A stretch of 64,000 nucleotides of DNA from Rhizobium etli CFN 42 (GTDB taxonomy: Bacteria > Pseudomonadota > Alphaproteobacteria > Rhizobiales > Rhizobiaceae), in the NCBI RefSeq assembly GCF_000092045.1, contig NC_007765.1:186001-250000 (forward strand). The letters run 5' to 3'. Each line of letters starts with the position of its first letter. The stretch's first letter is position 1. The position numbers were made by a program, and so were the translations under genes. The notes beneath the pieces were generated by a model. The model saw only the letters and a program-made list of their open reading frames with translations, was not told the DNA's origin and did no database searches. Positions 8,458 through 16,404 of the stretch are shown here, in pieces.

Positions 8458-9070
8458 CTAGAACGCGTAGTCGGCGGGCACCATTTGGGTTTCGATGGCG
8501 AAGGTGACCTCATCCCCGAGCTCGGGAATTGCGAAGTCCAGCCCCCATTCGCTCCGCTTGATGCTGCCCCTCGCCGAGAAGCCGATTTTCGGGACGCCCA
8601 TCATCGGGTGCTTGGCCATCGAGCCGTTGAAGGTGACATCGAGCGTTGCCGGATGCGTCTCGCCGCGAAAGGTCAGCAAGCCTTCGACGGTGCCGGTTTT
8701 CTCGCCCGTGATCTGGATGGCCCTGGACACGAAGGTGATCGGCTTGGCGGCGAGGAACGTCTTGTCGCCGCCGATCTCGGCATCGAAGTCGACCTTCTCA
8801 GGCCAGGGATAGTCGGTGCGGACCGAAAGCGGATCGATCGTGACCGACAGGGCGGAGGTCTCCGGCCGTTCCGGCTTCCAGTCGAGCCGCGCGTCGACCC
8901 TGGTGAAGCGCGCGGTGTAGTGCGACAGGCCGGAGTGGTTGAAGGACCAGTTGAAGCTCGAATGCGAGGGAGGTCTTGTAGGCCCCGCCGGGCCCCGGGT
9001 CGTCGGCAGCGGCGAGGGCGGTGATCGCGCTCAGGGCAAGAGCGAGCAGAAATGCAGGGATGCGCAGCAT
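8458..9070 (-). pseudogene. YceI-family periplasmic protein, frameshifted
   Basis: Two adjoining frames together encode one YceI lipocalin-like protein. The first (ATG 9070) gives a signal peptide and the mature start (MLRIPAFLLALALSAITALA, then DDPGPGGAYKTS). The second frame continues with HSSFNWSFNHSGLSHYTARF and runs to the stop at 8458 (GDEVTFAIETQMVPADYAF). The frame switch lies at about 8965-8976, in the conserved ...DP-HSS box; two missing bases would explain it. YceI proteins bind isoprenoid-like lipids in the periplasm. Everything else is well conserved, so this is either a recent inactivation or a sequencing error. Without the shift the protein would be about 200 residues. It is followed on the same strand after NAT and the cupin gene. 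Confidence 0.8.
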
Positions 9071-9105
9071 GGATATGTCCTTGAGTCTGGAATGATGAGG
9101 CCGGC

Positions 9106-9951
9106 TCAGGCCGCCTTGTTGCGGGAGAGGGACTGGAGGCGCTTCCAGACTTCTGCCGGCTGAGGAATGTCGAGGTCGAACACGGTTTCGAACGTGTCGG
9201 CGAGATGATCCGCGCTGGTGATGCGCTGCTCGCTGAGGCTGTTTGCGGTTACGCGGCGCAGGCAGTCGTTCTGCAGCGCGACATAGCCGTCTGCCGTGTG
9301 CCGCAGGACGGCGAGCGCATTGGTGAAGGGGGAGGCGGGATCCTGCATCAGCCAGCCATGGGTTGCGACCATGGCGGCCTCGTCGCTGTGGTCTGCCTTG
9401 AAATCGAAGCTCTTGGCAATGCCATGCATGTGATTGTTGAAACGCAGCCAGCCGCCATCCGCCGGCATGATCGAGAAGTCGAAGCCGCGCTGGCTGATCG
9501 GCCCGACGGCCAGCGGCACCGGCTCGATGATGGCATCCGCCACGCCGACTTCGGCAAGATAGGAACGGTCGAGATCGACGCGCAGGGTGAGGTGATTGCC
9601 AATGGCGATATCGCCGAGCTTTTCCCGTTGCACGCCGCCGCAAAGGCGGGTCACGCGAAAGCCGAGCGCAGCTAGCGCGGCGCCGAAGAGGCCGTTCATC
9701 TCGTAGCACCAGCCACCGCGCCGTCCCTCGACCATCTTGGCGAAGGCCGCGGCCGGCGTGATCGCGGAGGGCCAACCCATGAAGGCATCGAGCGCTTCAA
9801 AGGTGAAGGTCATGAGATGGGCGCGGTGCAGCTGCGACAGGGTGTCGATACTGACACGCAGCGGCTGCTCGAGCCCGATCCGGGCCAGATAGGCATCGAG
9901 CTGCGTTGTTGTCAGGGTCATTGCGTTTTCGTTCGAAGGCACGTGTGTCAT
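9106..9951 (-). CDS. Arylamine N-acetyltransferase (NAT)
   Basis: A 281-residue cytoplasmic enzyme transferring acetyl from acetyl-CoA to arylamines or hydrazines. The family signature RRGGWCYEMNG holds the catalytic Cys82, and the His is in GNHLTLRV (His119). The third triad position, usually Asp in a YLxDVGFG motif, is Glu133 here (YLAEVGVAD), with the glycine-rich turn also altered. ATG 9951 has AAGGAGA eight bases upstream; a later ATG at 9921 lacks one. It lies in a same-strand run cupin - NAT - yceI that may be co-transcribed (57 bp from the cupin gene, 35 bp to yceI). Confidence 0.92.
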   Translation of the reverse strand: MTHVPSNENAMTLTTTQLDAYLARIGLEQPLRVSIDTLSQLHRAHLMTFTFEALDAFMGWPSAITPAAAFAKMVEGRRGGWCYEMNGLFGAALAALGFRVTRLCGGVQREKLGDIAIGNHLTLRVDLDRSYLAEVGVADAIIEPVPLAVGPISQRGFDFSIMPADGGWLRFNNHMHGIAKSFDFKADHSDEAAMVATHGWLMQDPASPFTNALAVLRHTADGYVALQNDCLRRVTANSLSEQRITSADHLADTFETVFDLDIPQPAEVWKRLQSLSRNKAA

Positions 9952-10008
9952 CCTTCGGTCTCCTTTCGATGGACCGTTGTCCGGGTTCCGGTTGTCTGTT
10001 TGGGTGGT

Positions 10009-10470
10009 TCAGGCGACCTTGCGGTCGCCCTCGGGCAGGAAGGCCAGGCCGAAGCCCCTGGCGACCGAGGCGATCTGCTCGGGCGTTTCGGGCCTGGAGA
10101 GCTCGACGATCGGAAAGAAGCTTTCGAATCCGCCCGGTGTCACGACAACCATGAGGTGGCCCTCCGTCTTTCCGACATTGCGGAAGCGGTGCGGCACGCC
10201 GCGCGGCAGCGCGATGCAGCCGCCTTCGGTCAGTTCGATATAGTCGCCGGCGCACCAGAAGCCGAAGCGGCCGGCAAGGACGCGGAAGAACTCGTCCTCG
10301 CGCTCGTGCACATGCAGAGGCGGACCTTCGCCGGCCGGCACGAAGGCCTCGAACATGCCGAGCGAACCGCCCGTACTGGCGGCCATTATGCGGATGACAT
10401 GCCTGCCGAATGCCATTGCCGGCGTCCCATGTCCCGACGGCGAAGCCACCGCATTGGTGAACTCTTTCAT
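10009..10470 (-). CDS. Cupin-domain protein
   Basis: A 153-residue single-domain cupin. Motif 1 is GEGPPLHVHEREDEFFRVLAG (His/His/Glu metal ligands) and motif 2 is LPRGVPHRFRNVG. It probably binds a divalent metal and may be a dioxygenase, isomerase or small-molecule binding protein; the sequence does not decide. ATG 10470 is preceded by AAAAGGAG; an upstream extension to 10521 is not supported. It is the first gene of the minus-strand group cupin-NAT-yceI and is divergent from the gene at 10722. Confidence 0.85.
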   Translation of the reverse strand: MKEFTNAVASPSGHGTPAMAFGRHVIRIMAASTGGSLGMFEAFVPAGEGPPLHVHEREDEFFRVLAGRFGFWCAGDYIELTEGGCIALPRGVPHRFRNVGKTEGHLMVVVTPGGFESFFPIVELSRPETPEQIASVARGFGLAFLPEGDRKVA

Positions 10471-10721
10471 CTCTCTCTCCTTTTGCGGCAGGACGCAGAA
10501 ATCCGCGCCACACTCCCGCATGCCGGCGTACCGGCGGGCCTAGCGTGGCGTCGTTTCGCCCGACGAGGCCGCCCGAGGGCGCGCAGACGATGATTTTCCA
10601 GGCTGTCCAGCCGGTACGCCGCCTTTATAGCGCATCGAGAAAACCGGCGTTCCTAAATGAATGTGCAAGGCATGCCGAGAATCCTAAAAGTTTGCTAAGA
10701 AGGCCAAGGGCGCAATGGGGA

Positions 10722-11213
10722 ATGGTTATGAGGCTCGACGACAGGCTTCTGGATTTTTTCAATCGGCCGCTGATGTGCATCATCGCGGTTGCCGACGAAG
10801 CCGGCCGTCCCTCGGCCGGGCGCGGCGTCGGCTTTCATCTGTTGGAGGATCGTGAGACGGTCGATTTCATCTTTTCCGCCTGGCAATGGCCACGGCTTGA
10901 ACCCTGCATTCGGGCAACAAAGCGGATTGCCGCCACCTTCGTCAGTCCCGCGGATTATGTCGGCTTCCAATTGAAAGGCGCCGCGGCGATGCGGGAGACA
11001 GAAGAGCCCGACCTCGATCGCGCCGACCGCTTCATGACGTTGGCGACCGATGCGCTCGAGTCTCTCGGCGTGCCCCGGCGCCTCATCGGCCCATGGCTGA
11101 CGGCGCGCGACGCGCGGGTCGCCCGGCTCGCGATCAGCGAAATCTACGTCCAGACGCCCGGTCCGCTCGCCGGCATGCTGGCGGGCGAGCGATCTGGCGC
11201 GGGGTCCCGATGA
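10722..11213 (+). CDS. Pyridoxamine 5'-phosphate oxidase-fold protein
   Basis: A 163-residue protein with the split-barrel flavin-binding fold: FFNRPLMCIIAVADEAGRPSAGRGVG at the start, RIAATFVSPADYVGFQLKGAAA in the middle. It resembles FMN or F420-binding stress proteins more than true PdxH, because the PLP-oxidase C-terminal signature is absent. Start chosen at ATG 10722; an ATG two codons later is equally possible, while the open frame back to 10545 is unrelated. Its stop overlaps the next gene's start (ATGA at 11210), indicating translational coupling with the GAF fusion protein. Confidence 0.7.
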   Translation: MVMRLDDRLLDFFNRPLMCIIAVADEAGRPSAGRGVGFHLLEDRETVDFIFSAWQWPRLEPCIRATKRIAATFVSPADYVGFQLKGAAAMRETEEPDLDRADRFMTLATDALESLGVPRRLIGPWLTARDARVARLAISEIYVQTPGPLAGMLAGERSGAGSR

Positions 11214-12562
11214 GTTTGCGGCTTTCCGATCTTTCCGCCTGCTTCGAGGGTGTCATCCCCTCGATCATCGCCACCGCCTCGGCTGACGGCATGCCGAATG
11301 TCTCCTATCTCTCGCATGTGGTGCGGGTCGATGAGGAGCATGTCGCGCTTTCCAACCAGTTCTTCGCCAAGACGGCGGCGAATGTGCGCGCCAATCCCAA
11401 GGTCACGCTCATCCTTGTCGACGGTCTGACCGGCGACCAGTTCCTGCTCGACATCGGTTTTATCAGGGCCGTCGATGCCGGCCCGCTGTTCGACAAGATC
11501 GCCCGCCAGCTCAAGGCGAGCAGCGCGCAGATCGGCATGTCGGATGTCATGCGGCTGAGGAGCGCCGATATCTACCGGGTCTATGGGATTGAAAAGGTTC
11601 CCTCGCCGGTGGAAACCGCGCCGGCTGCGGATAGCCGCGCGCCCGTTAGCCTTCCGGCCCTTTCGGAGGCGATCAAGGCCATCGAGCAGGATGCGGTCGC
11701 CGACGAGATCATCGACACCCTGCTCGGCGCCATCAAGCGTGTTCTCGGATATGACAATGCCCTCGTGCTCATCCGCGATAGCAATCGCGACTGCCTGATC
11801 ACCACAGGCAGCATCGGCTATGAGCATTCGGGACTGGGATCGGAAGTCGCGGGCAGCGAGGGGTTGATCGGTGCAGCCGCAACGAGCGGCCAGACGATCA
11901 AGGTCAGCGACATGAGCCGCGTGCGACGTTTCGGCGAGGCAATCGGACTGGAGACGGAAGGGAGTGAAAACCTCACACGCACCGTTGCCTTCCCGCAACT
12001 GGCTGCTGCCATGAGCCAGATCGCCGTCCCCATGACCGCCCGCGGTACGGTGACCGGCGTCCTCTTCGTCGAAAGCACGGCACGGCTGGCCTTCCGCGAG
12101 GAGGACGAGGCCGCCCTCGAAATCCTGGCCTCGCAGGCCGGAGGCGCACTGAGGGCGAGCGAATGGGAGGCGGCGAGCACCGAACCGAGACAGGCAGCAC
12201 CCGTTCCCGAGCCGGCTGCAGCCGGGCGAGAGGTCCGCGTCGCCCATCACCGCTTTGACGACAGCGTCTTCGTCAATGGCGCATATGTCGTGAAGGGCGT
12301 TGCCGGCATGCTGCTGCGCCTGATGCTCGAATGGCATCTGTCCGAGGGGCGAAGCGAGTTCACGAACCGGGAATTGCGGCTCGCCGCCGGCGCTCGCATG
12401 CCCGAGATCAAGGACAATCTCGAAACTCGCCTCCTTCTGCTCCGGCGCCGGCTTGAAGAAAAGCAGGCGCCGATACGCCTCGTCCGCATCGGCAGAGGCC
12501 GCGTCCGGCTGGATGTGGACGGGCACCTCAACCTCGAAGCGGCCGCTGGAGATCATCCGTGA
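11210..12562 (+). CDS. Flavin-fold (PNPOx) + GAF domain sensor-like protein
   Basis: A 450-residue multidomain protein. Residues 1-120 form a second PNPOx-like split barrel (IPSIIATASADGMPNVSYLSH, ANPKVTLILVDG). Residues ~160-325 form a GAF domain (IKRVLGYDNALVLIRDSN ... IAVPMTARGTVTGVLFVES). The last ~110 residues hold a helical, possibly DNA-binding or partner-binding domain (TNRELRLAAGARMPEIKDN then LLLLRRRLEEKQAP). No kinase or cyclase output is visible. Translationally coupled to the upstream PNPOx gene (4-bp overlap), so the two flavin-fold proteins probably act together, perhaps as a redox sensor pair. Function unknown. Confidence 0.75.
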   Translation: MSLRLSDLSACFEGVIPSIIATASADGMPNVSYLSHVVRVDEEHVALSNQFFAKTAANVRANPKVTLILVDGLTGDQFLLDIGFIRAVDAGPLFDKIARQLKASSAQIGMSDVMRLRSADIYRVYGIEKVPSPVETAPAADSRAPVSLPALSEAIKAIEQDAVADEIIDTLLGAIKRVLGYDNALVLIRDSNRDCLITTGSIGYEHSGLGSEVAGSEGLIGAAATSGQTIKVSDMSRVRRFGEAIGLETEGSENLTRTVAFPQLAAAMSQIAVPMTARGTVTGVLFVESTARLAFREEDEAALEILASQAGGALRASEWEAASTEPRQAAPVPEPAAAGREVRVAHHRFDDSVFVNGAYVVKGVAGMLLRLMLEWHLSEGRSEFTNRELRLAAGARMPEIKDNLETRLLLLRRRLEEKQAPIRLVRIGRGRVRLDVDGHLNLEAAAGDHP

Positions 12563-12755
12563 GTTTCGGATTGGCAGACCTTGGCCATCGGTGCCGAATT
12601 GCCGGCACCTGGGCTCTTTTCCCGATTTTCCGGCTGCCGAAATCACCTTGTCATCGATAATCTCGTCGCGTGAGCGTAAATGACAAACCGGCTGGTCGTG
12701 GTGATCGGGAGCGAAGCAACGGATGCGAGAAAGACGCTAGCTGCCGCAGGACTTT

Positions 12756-13283
12756 CTATTTTGGCGCGGCAGCCGCGGTTTCACCGGGCGGCAAGATCCG
12801 CATCATGAACGTTGAAACCTTCTCCCCCGGCTTGAAAGGCCCAGGGATCTGATGGCTGACCGGCTTCAGGCTTTGAAGGAAGACTGCAATTGATGTCACG
12901 TCTTCTTCAGTGAGTTGCGCGAATGCATGCCACGGCATGATTGGCGCCAGGAGGCGGCCATCCGGCCGCTGCCCGGTCTGAAGCGCAGTCACAATCTGTT
13001 CCCGGGTCCAGCTGCCGATGCCGGTCTCCTTGTCAGGCGTAATGTTGCGGCCGACGAAAACACCCTGCCCGGGGAGCTCGAAACCAACATCCGATCCACC
13101 CAGAAATCGCGAGCTGTCCGGGTTTCCGAAGAAGTATCCCGGTGTGTGGCAGTCGTTGCAGCCGCCGATCGTGACGAGATATTCGCCGCGCGCAGTCTGC
13201 GCATCGTCGGCAGCTGCAATGCTCGCGTGTAGCCCCAAGGCAGAGGCGGCAAAAAATGCCAACCGTACGCTCAACCGAAACAT
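12756..13283 (-). CDS. Periplasmic class I cytochrome c
   Basis: A 175-residue exported mono-haem cytochrome c. The signal peptide is LSVRLAFFAASALGLHASIA, the haem site is CNDCH (Cys42-Cys45-His46), and the probable axial Met is Met116 in APIMPWHAF. The pattern NITPDKETGIGSWT and EDVTSIAVFLQSLKPV is typical of cytochrome subunits associated with membrane dehydrogenases. ATG 13283 has GGAGGGGAAG directly upstream; longer starts lie in the promoter. No dehydrogenase partner is adjacent, so its electron donor is unknown. Confidence 0.88.
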   Translation of the reverse strand: MFRLSVRLAFFAASALGLHASIAAADDAQTARGEYLVTIGGCNDCHTPGYFFGNPDSSRFLGGSDVGFELPGQGVFVGRNITPDKETGIGSWTREQIVTALQTGQRPDGRLLAPIMPWHAFAQLTEEDVTSIAVFLQSLKPVSHQIPGPFKPGEKVSTFMMRILPPGETAAAAPK

Positions 13284-13424
13284 CTTCCCCTCCATGATGC
13301 AGAAGCTCGCAACTGCCATCGGACTGAATATCACGATGAACATGTTCTATATATTAGCCATATTGAATTAACGAAGATTGCTGGGAAGATGACCACTTAT
13401 GGGCCGGCAGCGAGCCTAAGATGC

Positions 13425-14219
13425 TTATAATCGATCCGGGAAGCGGTAGTTCATCCTCGTGTAAATCTGCTCGAAGCCGAGGGCGATGAGATTGGCGTGA
13501 GAGATATTGGGCTCATCGGCCGACGGCTGGGCGGTTTCGACGACGAATGTCCGAACGCCCTGAACGGCACCCTCGTTCAGACGCGCGGCAATCAGGGCCT
13601 TCTGTGCTCCGCGATTGCGAAACGCGGGAACCGTCGCGCCACCGCCGAGCCAGGCATAGCCGTCTGACGCGTACATGGCGGCTGTCGCAATCGGCCTGCC
13701 TTCCAGCTCAGCGAAAAAGCAGGTCCAACCGTCCTTGCCGACGATCGCTGACCAAAGTGGTATCAGGTTCTCTAGAAAGCCGAAACCGGCGCACATCATT
13801 GCGCCGAAGGTGTCGGCTTCGTCGACATTGACCTGTCGGGTGGTAACCTCCCCAGCGTGAACAAGCCGCGTAGGAGGAGCCGCTCTTCGCAGTTTTGCCC
13901 ATCCATTACCCTCGGCAAGAAGACCGCGTTTGCTGATCCAATCGCTTGTCTCTTGGGGTGTGGTTGCGGCGCTCATTTGCAAATAGCGACGGCCTACCTT
14001 GTTGCGCATCCACTGGTAGGCCGCGTCGAGGTCATTGAGTGCTGCAATACCGAGAATACGATTTAGGCCGATTGCGGGCGCACTGGGCAGCGATATTGCG
14101 CAGCCTGCACCCAACTGTATCAAGCGAAACTCGGTTTCGTCCACGAGTGTCTGAGGCGCGATCATGAACAGGTCGATGAACGCTTTCGCCTCGATGATAT
14201 CTTCTTCAGGCACAGTCAT
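13425..14219 (-). CDS. GNAT-family acetyltransferase
   Basis: A ~265-residue protein. The C-terminal half is a GNAT domain: TCFFAELEGRPIATAAMYASDG, then GGGATVPAFRNRGAQKALIAA (acetyl-CoA pyrophosphate loop, R-N-R-G-A) and ALGFEQIYTRMNY. The N-terminal half is a degenerate GNAT-like or substrate domain. The acceptor is unknown. Start uncertain: in-frame ATGs at 14231, 14228 and 14219 all follow a GGGG stretch, and I list the last. The maximum open frame goes to a TTG at 14264. Confidence 0.78.
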   Translation of the reverse strand: MTVPEEDIIEAKAFIDLFMIAPQTLVDETEFRLIQLGAGCAISLPSAPAIGLNRILGIAALNDLDAAYQWMRNKVGRRYLQMSAATTPQETSDWISKRGLLAEGNGWAKLRRAAPPTRLVHAGEVTTRQVNVDEADTFGAMMCAGFGFLENLIPLWSAIVGKDGWTCFFAELEGRPIATAAMYASDGYAWLGGGATVPAFRNRGAQKALIAARLNEGAVQGVRTFVVETAQPSADEPNISHANLIALGFEQIYTRMNYRFPDRL

Positions 14220-14300
14220 TCCAGCCATCATCCCCAGCGAGACGCACCTTTTCCATTGCGGCAACCCAAGACCGTCCCTGAGATGGCCGTGTCGTGTCCA

Positions 14301-14927
14301 TCATTGTTCTCCAAGTGCCTGGAGCCGAGCACGTAAAGCTGCGTTCTCTGCTTCAAGTTGCGTCAAGCGCTCACGCAAGGGCGTCACCGCTGTCTCAACT
14401 TCCTGCTCGGTGTAGCGAGGCGTGATATGCTGAGGGCAGTTCCAGTCGAACGCCTCCAGCCTCAGCCGGAAAATCCGCTCCGCCTTTGCGCGGTAGCCGG
14501 CGTCGAAAACAAGATCTGTCAGCGAGGGATCGGCATCGAGTGTCAGCTTCTCGACATGCATGTAGATCTTGAGACGCGCTCTGCGGGGATAATCCACCAG
14601 GAAGAGGCAGGCTCGGTCGTTTGCGGCAAAGTTTCCGGTGCTGATGTACTGACGGTTCCCCCTGTAATCGGCGAAAGCCAGGGTTTTCCGGTCGACGGCT
14701 TTCAAAAAGCCTGAAGGCCCGCCGCGGTGCTGCACATACGGCCAACCGGTTTCCGATACAGAGGCAATATAGAAACTGTCCCTTGCGGCAATGAAGGCGA
14801 GCTCGCTCTCTGTGAAACTATCCGACTCGCGATGGTGATCACCCAACCAGATCTGATCCGCACCCATTTCGGCCTGTGCCAGCCGCACATTCGGAGTGCT
14901 TGCGACGTCCAGAAAGTGGTAGGGCAT
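14301..14927 (-). CDS. Pyridoxamine 5'-phosphate oxidase family protein with C-terminal coiled coil
   Basis: A 208-residue flavin-fold protein. Segments FIAARDSFYIASVSETGWPYVQ, RGGPSGFLKAVD, DYRGNRQYISTGN and RACLFLVDYPRRARLKI follow the PNPOx-like family (FMN split barrel). The final ~25 residues are a short heptad coiled coil (LRERLTQLEAENAALRARL). ATG 14927 has GGAGATCACG upstream. Probably a flavin reductase or general stress protein; substrate unknown. Same strand as the alpha/beta hydrolase upstream, separated by 98 bp. Confidence 0.82.
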   Translation of the reverse strand: MPYHFLDVASTPNVRLAQAEMGADQIWLGDHHRESDSFTESELAFIAARDSFYIASVSETGWPYVQHRGGPSGFLKAVDRKTLAFADYRGNRQYISTGNFAANDRACLFLVDYPRRARLKIYMHVEKLTLDADPSLTDLVFDAGYRAKAERIFRLRLEAFDWNCPQHITPRYTEQEVETAVTPLRERLTQLEAENAALRARLQALGEQ

Positions 14928-15025
14928 CGTGATCTCCAAAAATCGGAACAGTGGTCTCGCCCTACGGCGGTGCGACCTCGGCTTGGCGGAACCGCGGTCG
15001 TACCGCCGGCGACCATGCATGATGG

Positions 15026-15997
15026 TCACTTCTTTGCGACGTTGCGATCAAGAAAATCATTGATGAGCGGAGCAGCGACGTCCAGCTTTTCCTCGAGAAG
15101 AAAGTGACCCGAGTTCAGGATATGAATCTCCGCATCCGGAAGATCCTTGAGATAAGGATGAGCGCCGGCCTCAGGAAAGATATAGTCGTTCTTGCCCCAG
15201 ACGATCAGCGTGGGCGGTTTGCGCTCGCGAAAGAAGCGTTGAAAGTCAGGGTAGAGCGGCACATTGGTGCGGTAGTCATACAACATGTCGAGCTGTATGT
15301 CCTTGTTGCCCGGGCGGTCCAGGAGCGCCTGGTCATGAACCCAGTTGTCGGGGCTGATGCGCGACACGTCTTCCATGCCGTCGGTATACTGGAATTTGGT
15401 CGTTTCAAGGGTGACGAGGCCGGACAGCGCCGCGCGGCTCTTGTCTGATCCGTCGGACCAGTAGGTCTTGATCGGATCCCAGAACTCCTTCAGCCCTTCC
15501 TCATAGGCGTTGCCGTTCTGGATGATCAGGCCGCTGACCCGTTCCGGATGTTTCAGCGCCAGCCGATAGCCGACAGGCGCGCCGTAATCCATGACGTACA
15601 TCGCGTAGCTCTTGGCCTCCAGATGAACCATCAGCTTATCGACGATGTCGGCAGCCCCGGCAAACGTATAGGCGTAGGTGCCACGATCGGGAGCGGCGCT
15701 CTGCCCATACCCCGGATAGTCCGGTGCAATGACGTGGTACCGGTCTGCAAGGAGCGGGATTAGATTTCGGAACATATGGGAGGACGTCGGAAAGCCGTGG
15801 AGCAACAGCACGACGGGTGCGTCGGCCGGACCGGCTTCCCGATAGAAGATGTCGAGGCCGTCGATTTTCGCGGTGCGGTAGTGAACTGGAGCCGGAGCTT
15901 GGCGGTCGGCGGTGGCGTGCGCGGGAACCGCGCTTGCGATTGTCGTGGCAGTCATGCTGGCGGCAGCCAGCATCAGGCATATGATCAAACGACGCAT
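15026..15997 (-). CDS. Exported alpha/beta hydrolase (epoxide hydrolase/dehalogenase-like)
   Basis: A 323-residue enzyme with an N-terminal signal peptide (LIICLMLAAASMTATTIASA) and a full alpha/beta-hydrolase core. The oxyanion motif is HGFP (res. 68-71). The nucleophile elbow is VMDYGAPVG with Asp137 in place of Ser, as in epoxide hydrolases and haloalkane dehalogenases. The C-terminal His is in NSGHFLLEE. Substrate unknown; a periplasmic site is implied by the signal. ATG 15997 has GGGAGACC. It faces a 407-bp gap shared with the divergent histidine kinase gene. Confidence 0.88.
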   Translation of the reverse strand: MRRLIICLMLAAASMTATTIASAVPAHATADRQAPAPVHYRTAKIDGLDIFYREAGPADAPVVLLLHGFPTSSHMFRNLIPLLADRYHVIAPDYPGYGQSAAPDRGTYAYTFAGAADIVDKLMVHLEAKSYAMYVMDYGAPVGYRLALKHPERVSGLIIQNGNAYEEGLKEFWDPIKTYWSDGSDKSRAALSGLVTLETTKFQYTDGMEDVSRISPDNWVHDQALLDRPGNKDIQLDMLYDYRTNVPLYPDFQRFFRERKPPTLIVWGKNDYIFPEAGAHPYLKDLPDAEIHILNSGHFLLEEKLDVAAPLINDFLDRNVAKK

Positions 15998-16404
15998 GAT
16001 GGTCTCCCAATGATCGAGATGAAACAAGATTTGGCGTCGACTGGCGGCTGATCCGGCCATCAGACAGCACATCAGTTGTCGCGATAGGCAGTGTCGGGCC
16101 GTCGCCCCGGTCAGGGTTGCGGCAACAATGGAATTTCGCTGCACGTAAAAGCCTGATTTGACGCAACGCTGGAACAGCCGACGTCGCGTTTCATCGAGGG
16201 GCTTCGATGGTTAGGAGTAGGCGGGTTCGTGATCACTCTCAATTGCGATCTAGGTTCCGCACACCTAGACGATGGCATTGCCGACGTAGACCTTGGTATA
16301 TCGATTTGTCCTTACGCAACCCACAGAAATCCCGTAACTATTTCCCGCGGACGATAATGAGGCTGGGCCTTTGGGCTCCGTCTCAACTCTGCACGGAGAG
16401 TGTT
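15998..16404. other. Divergent control region, hydrolase / histidine kinase
   Basis: A 407-bp gap between two divergent genes. No protein-like frame is present apart from the weak upstream extension of the kinase frame. It must hold both promoters. I see no clear repeat or hairpin beyond short inverted pieces. Confidence 0.4.

Noticed and set aside
8798..9775. 325-codon minus-strand frame joining part of NAT to the yceI signal peptide
   Set aside because: Mostly an out-of-frame translation of NAT; only its tail, the yceI start, is real.
11144..12646. 500-codon minus-strand frame
   Set aside because: Mirror of the PNPOx-GAF gene, which has clear domains.
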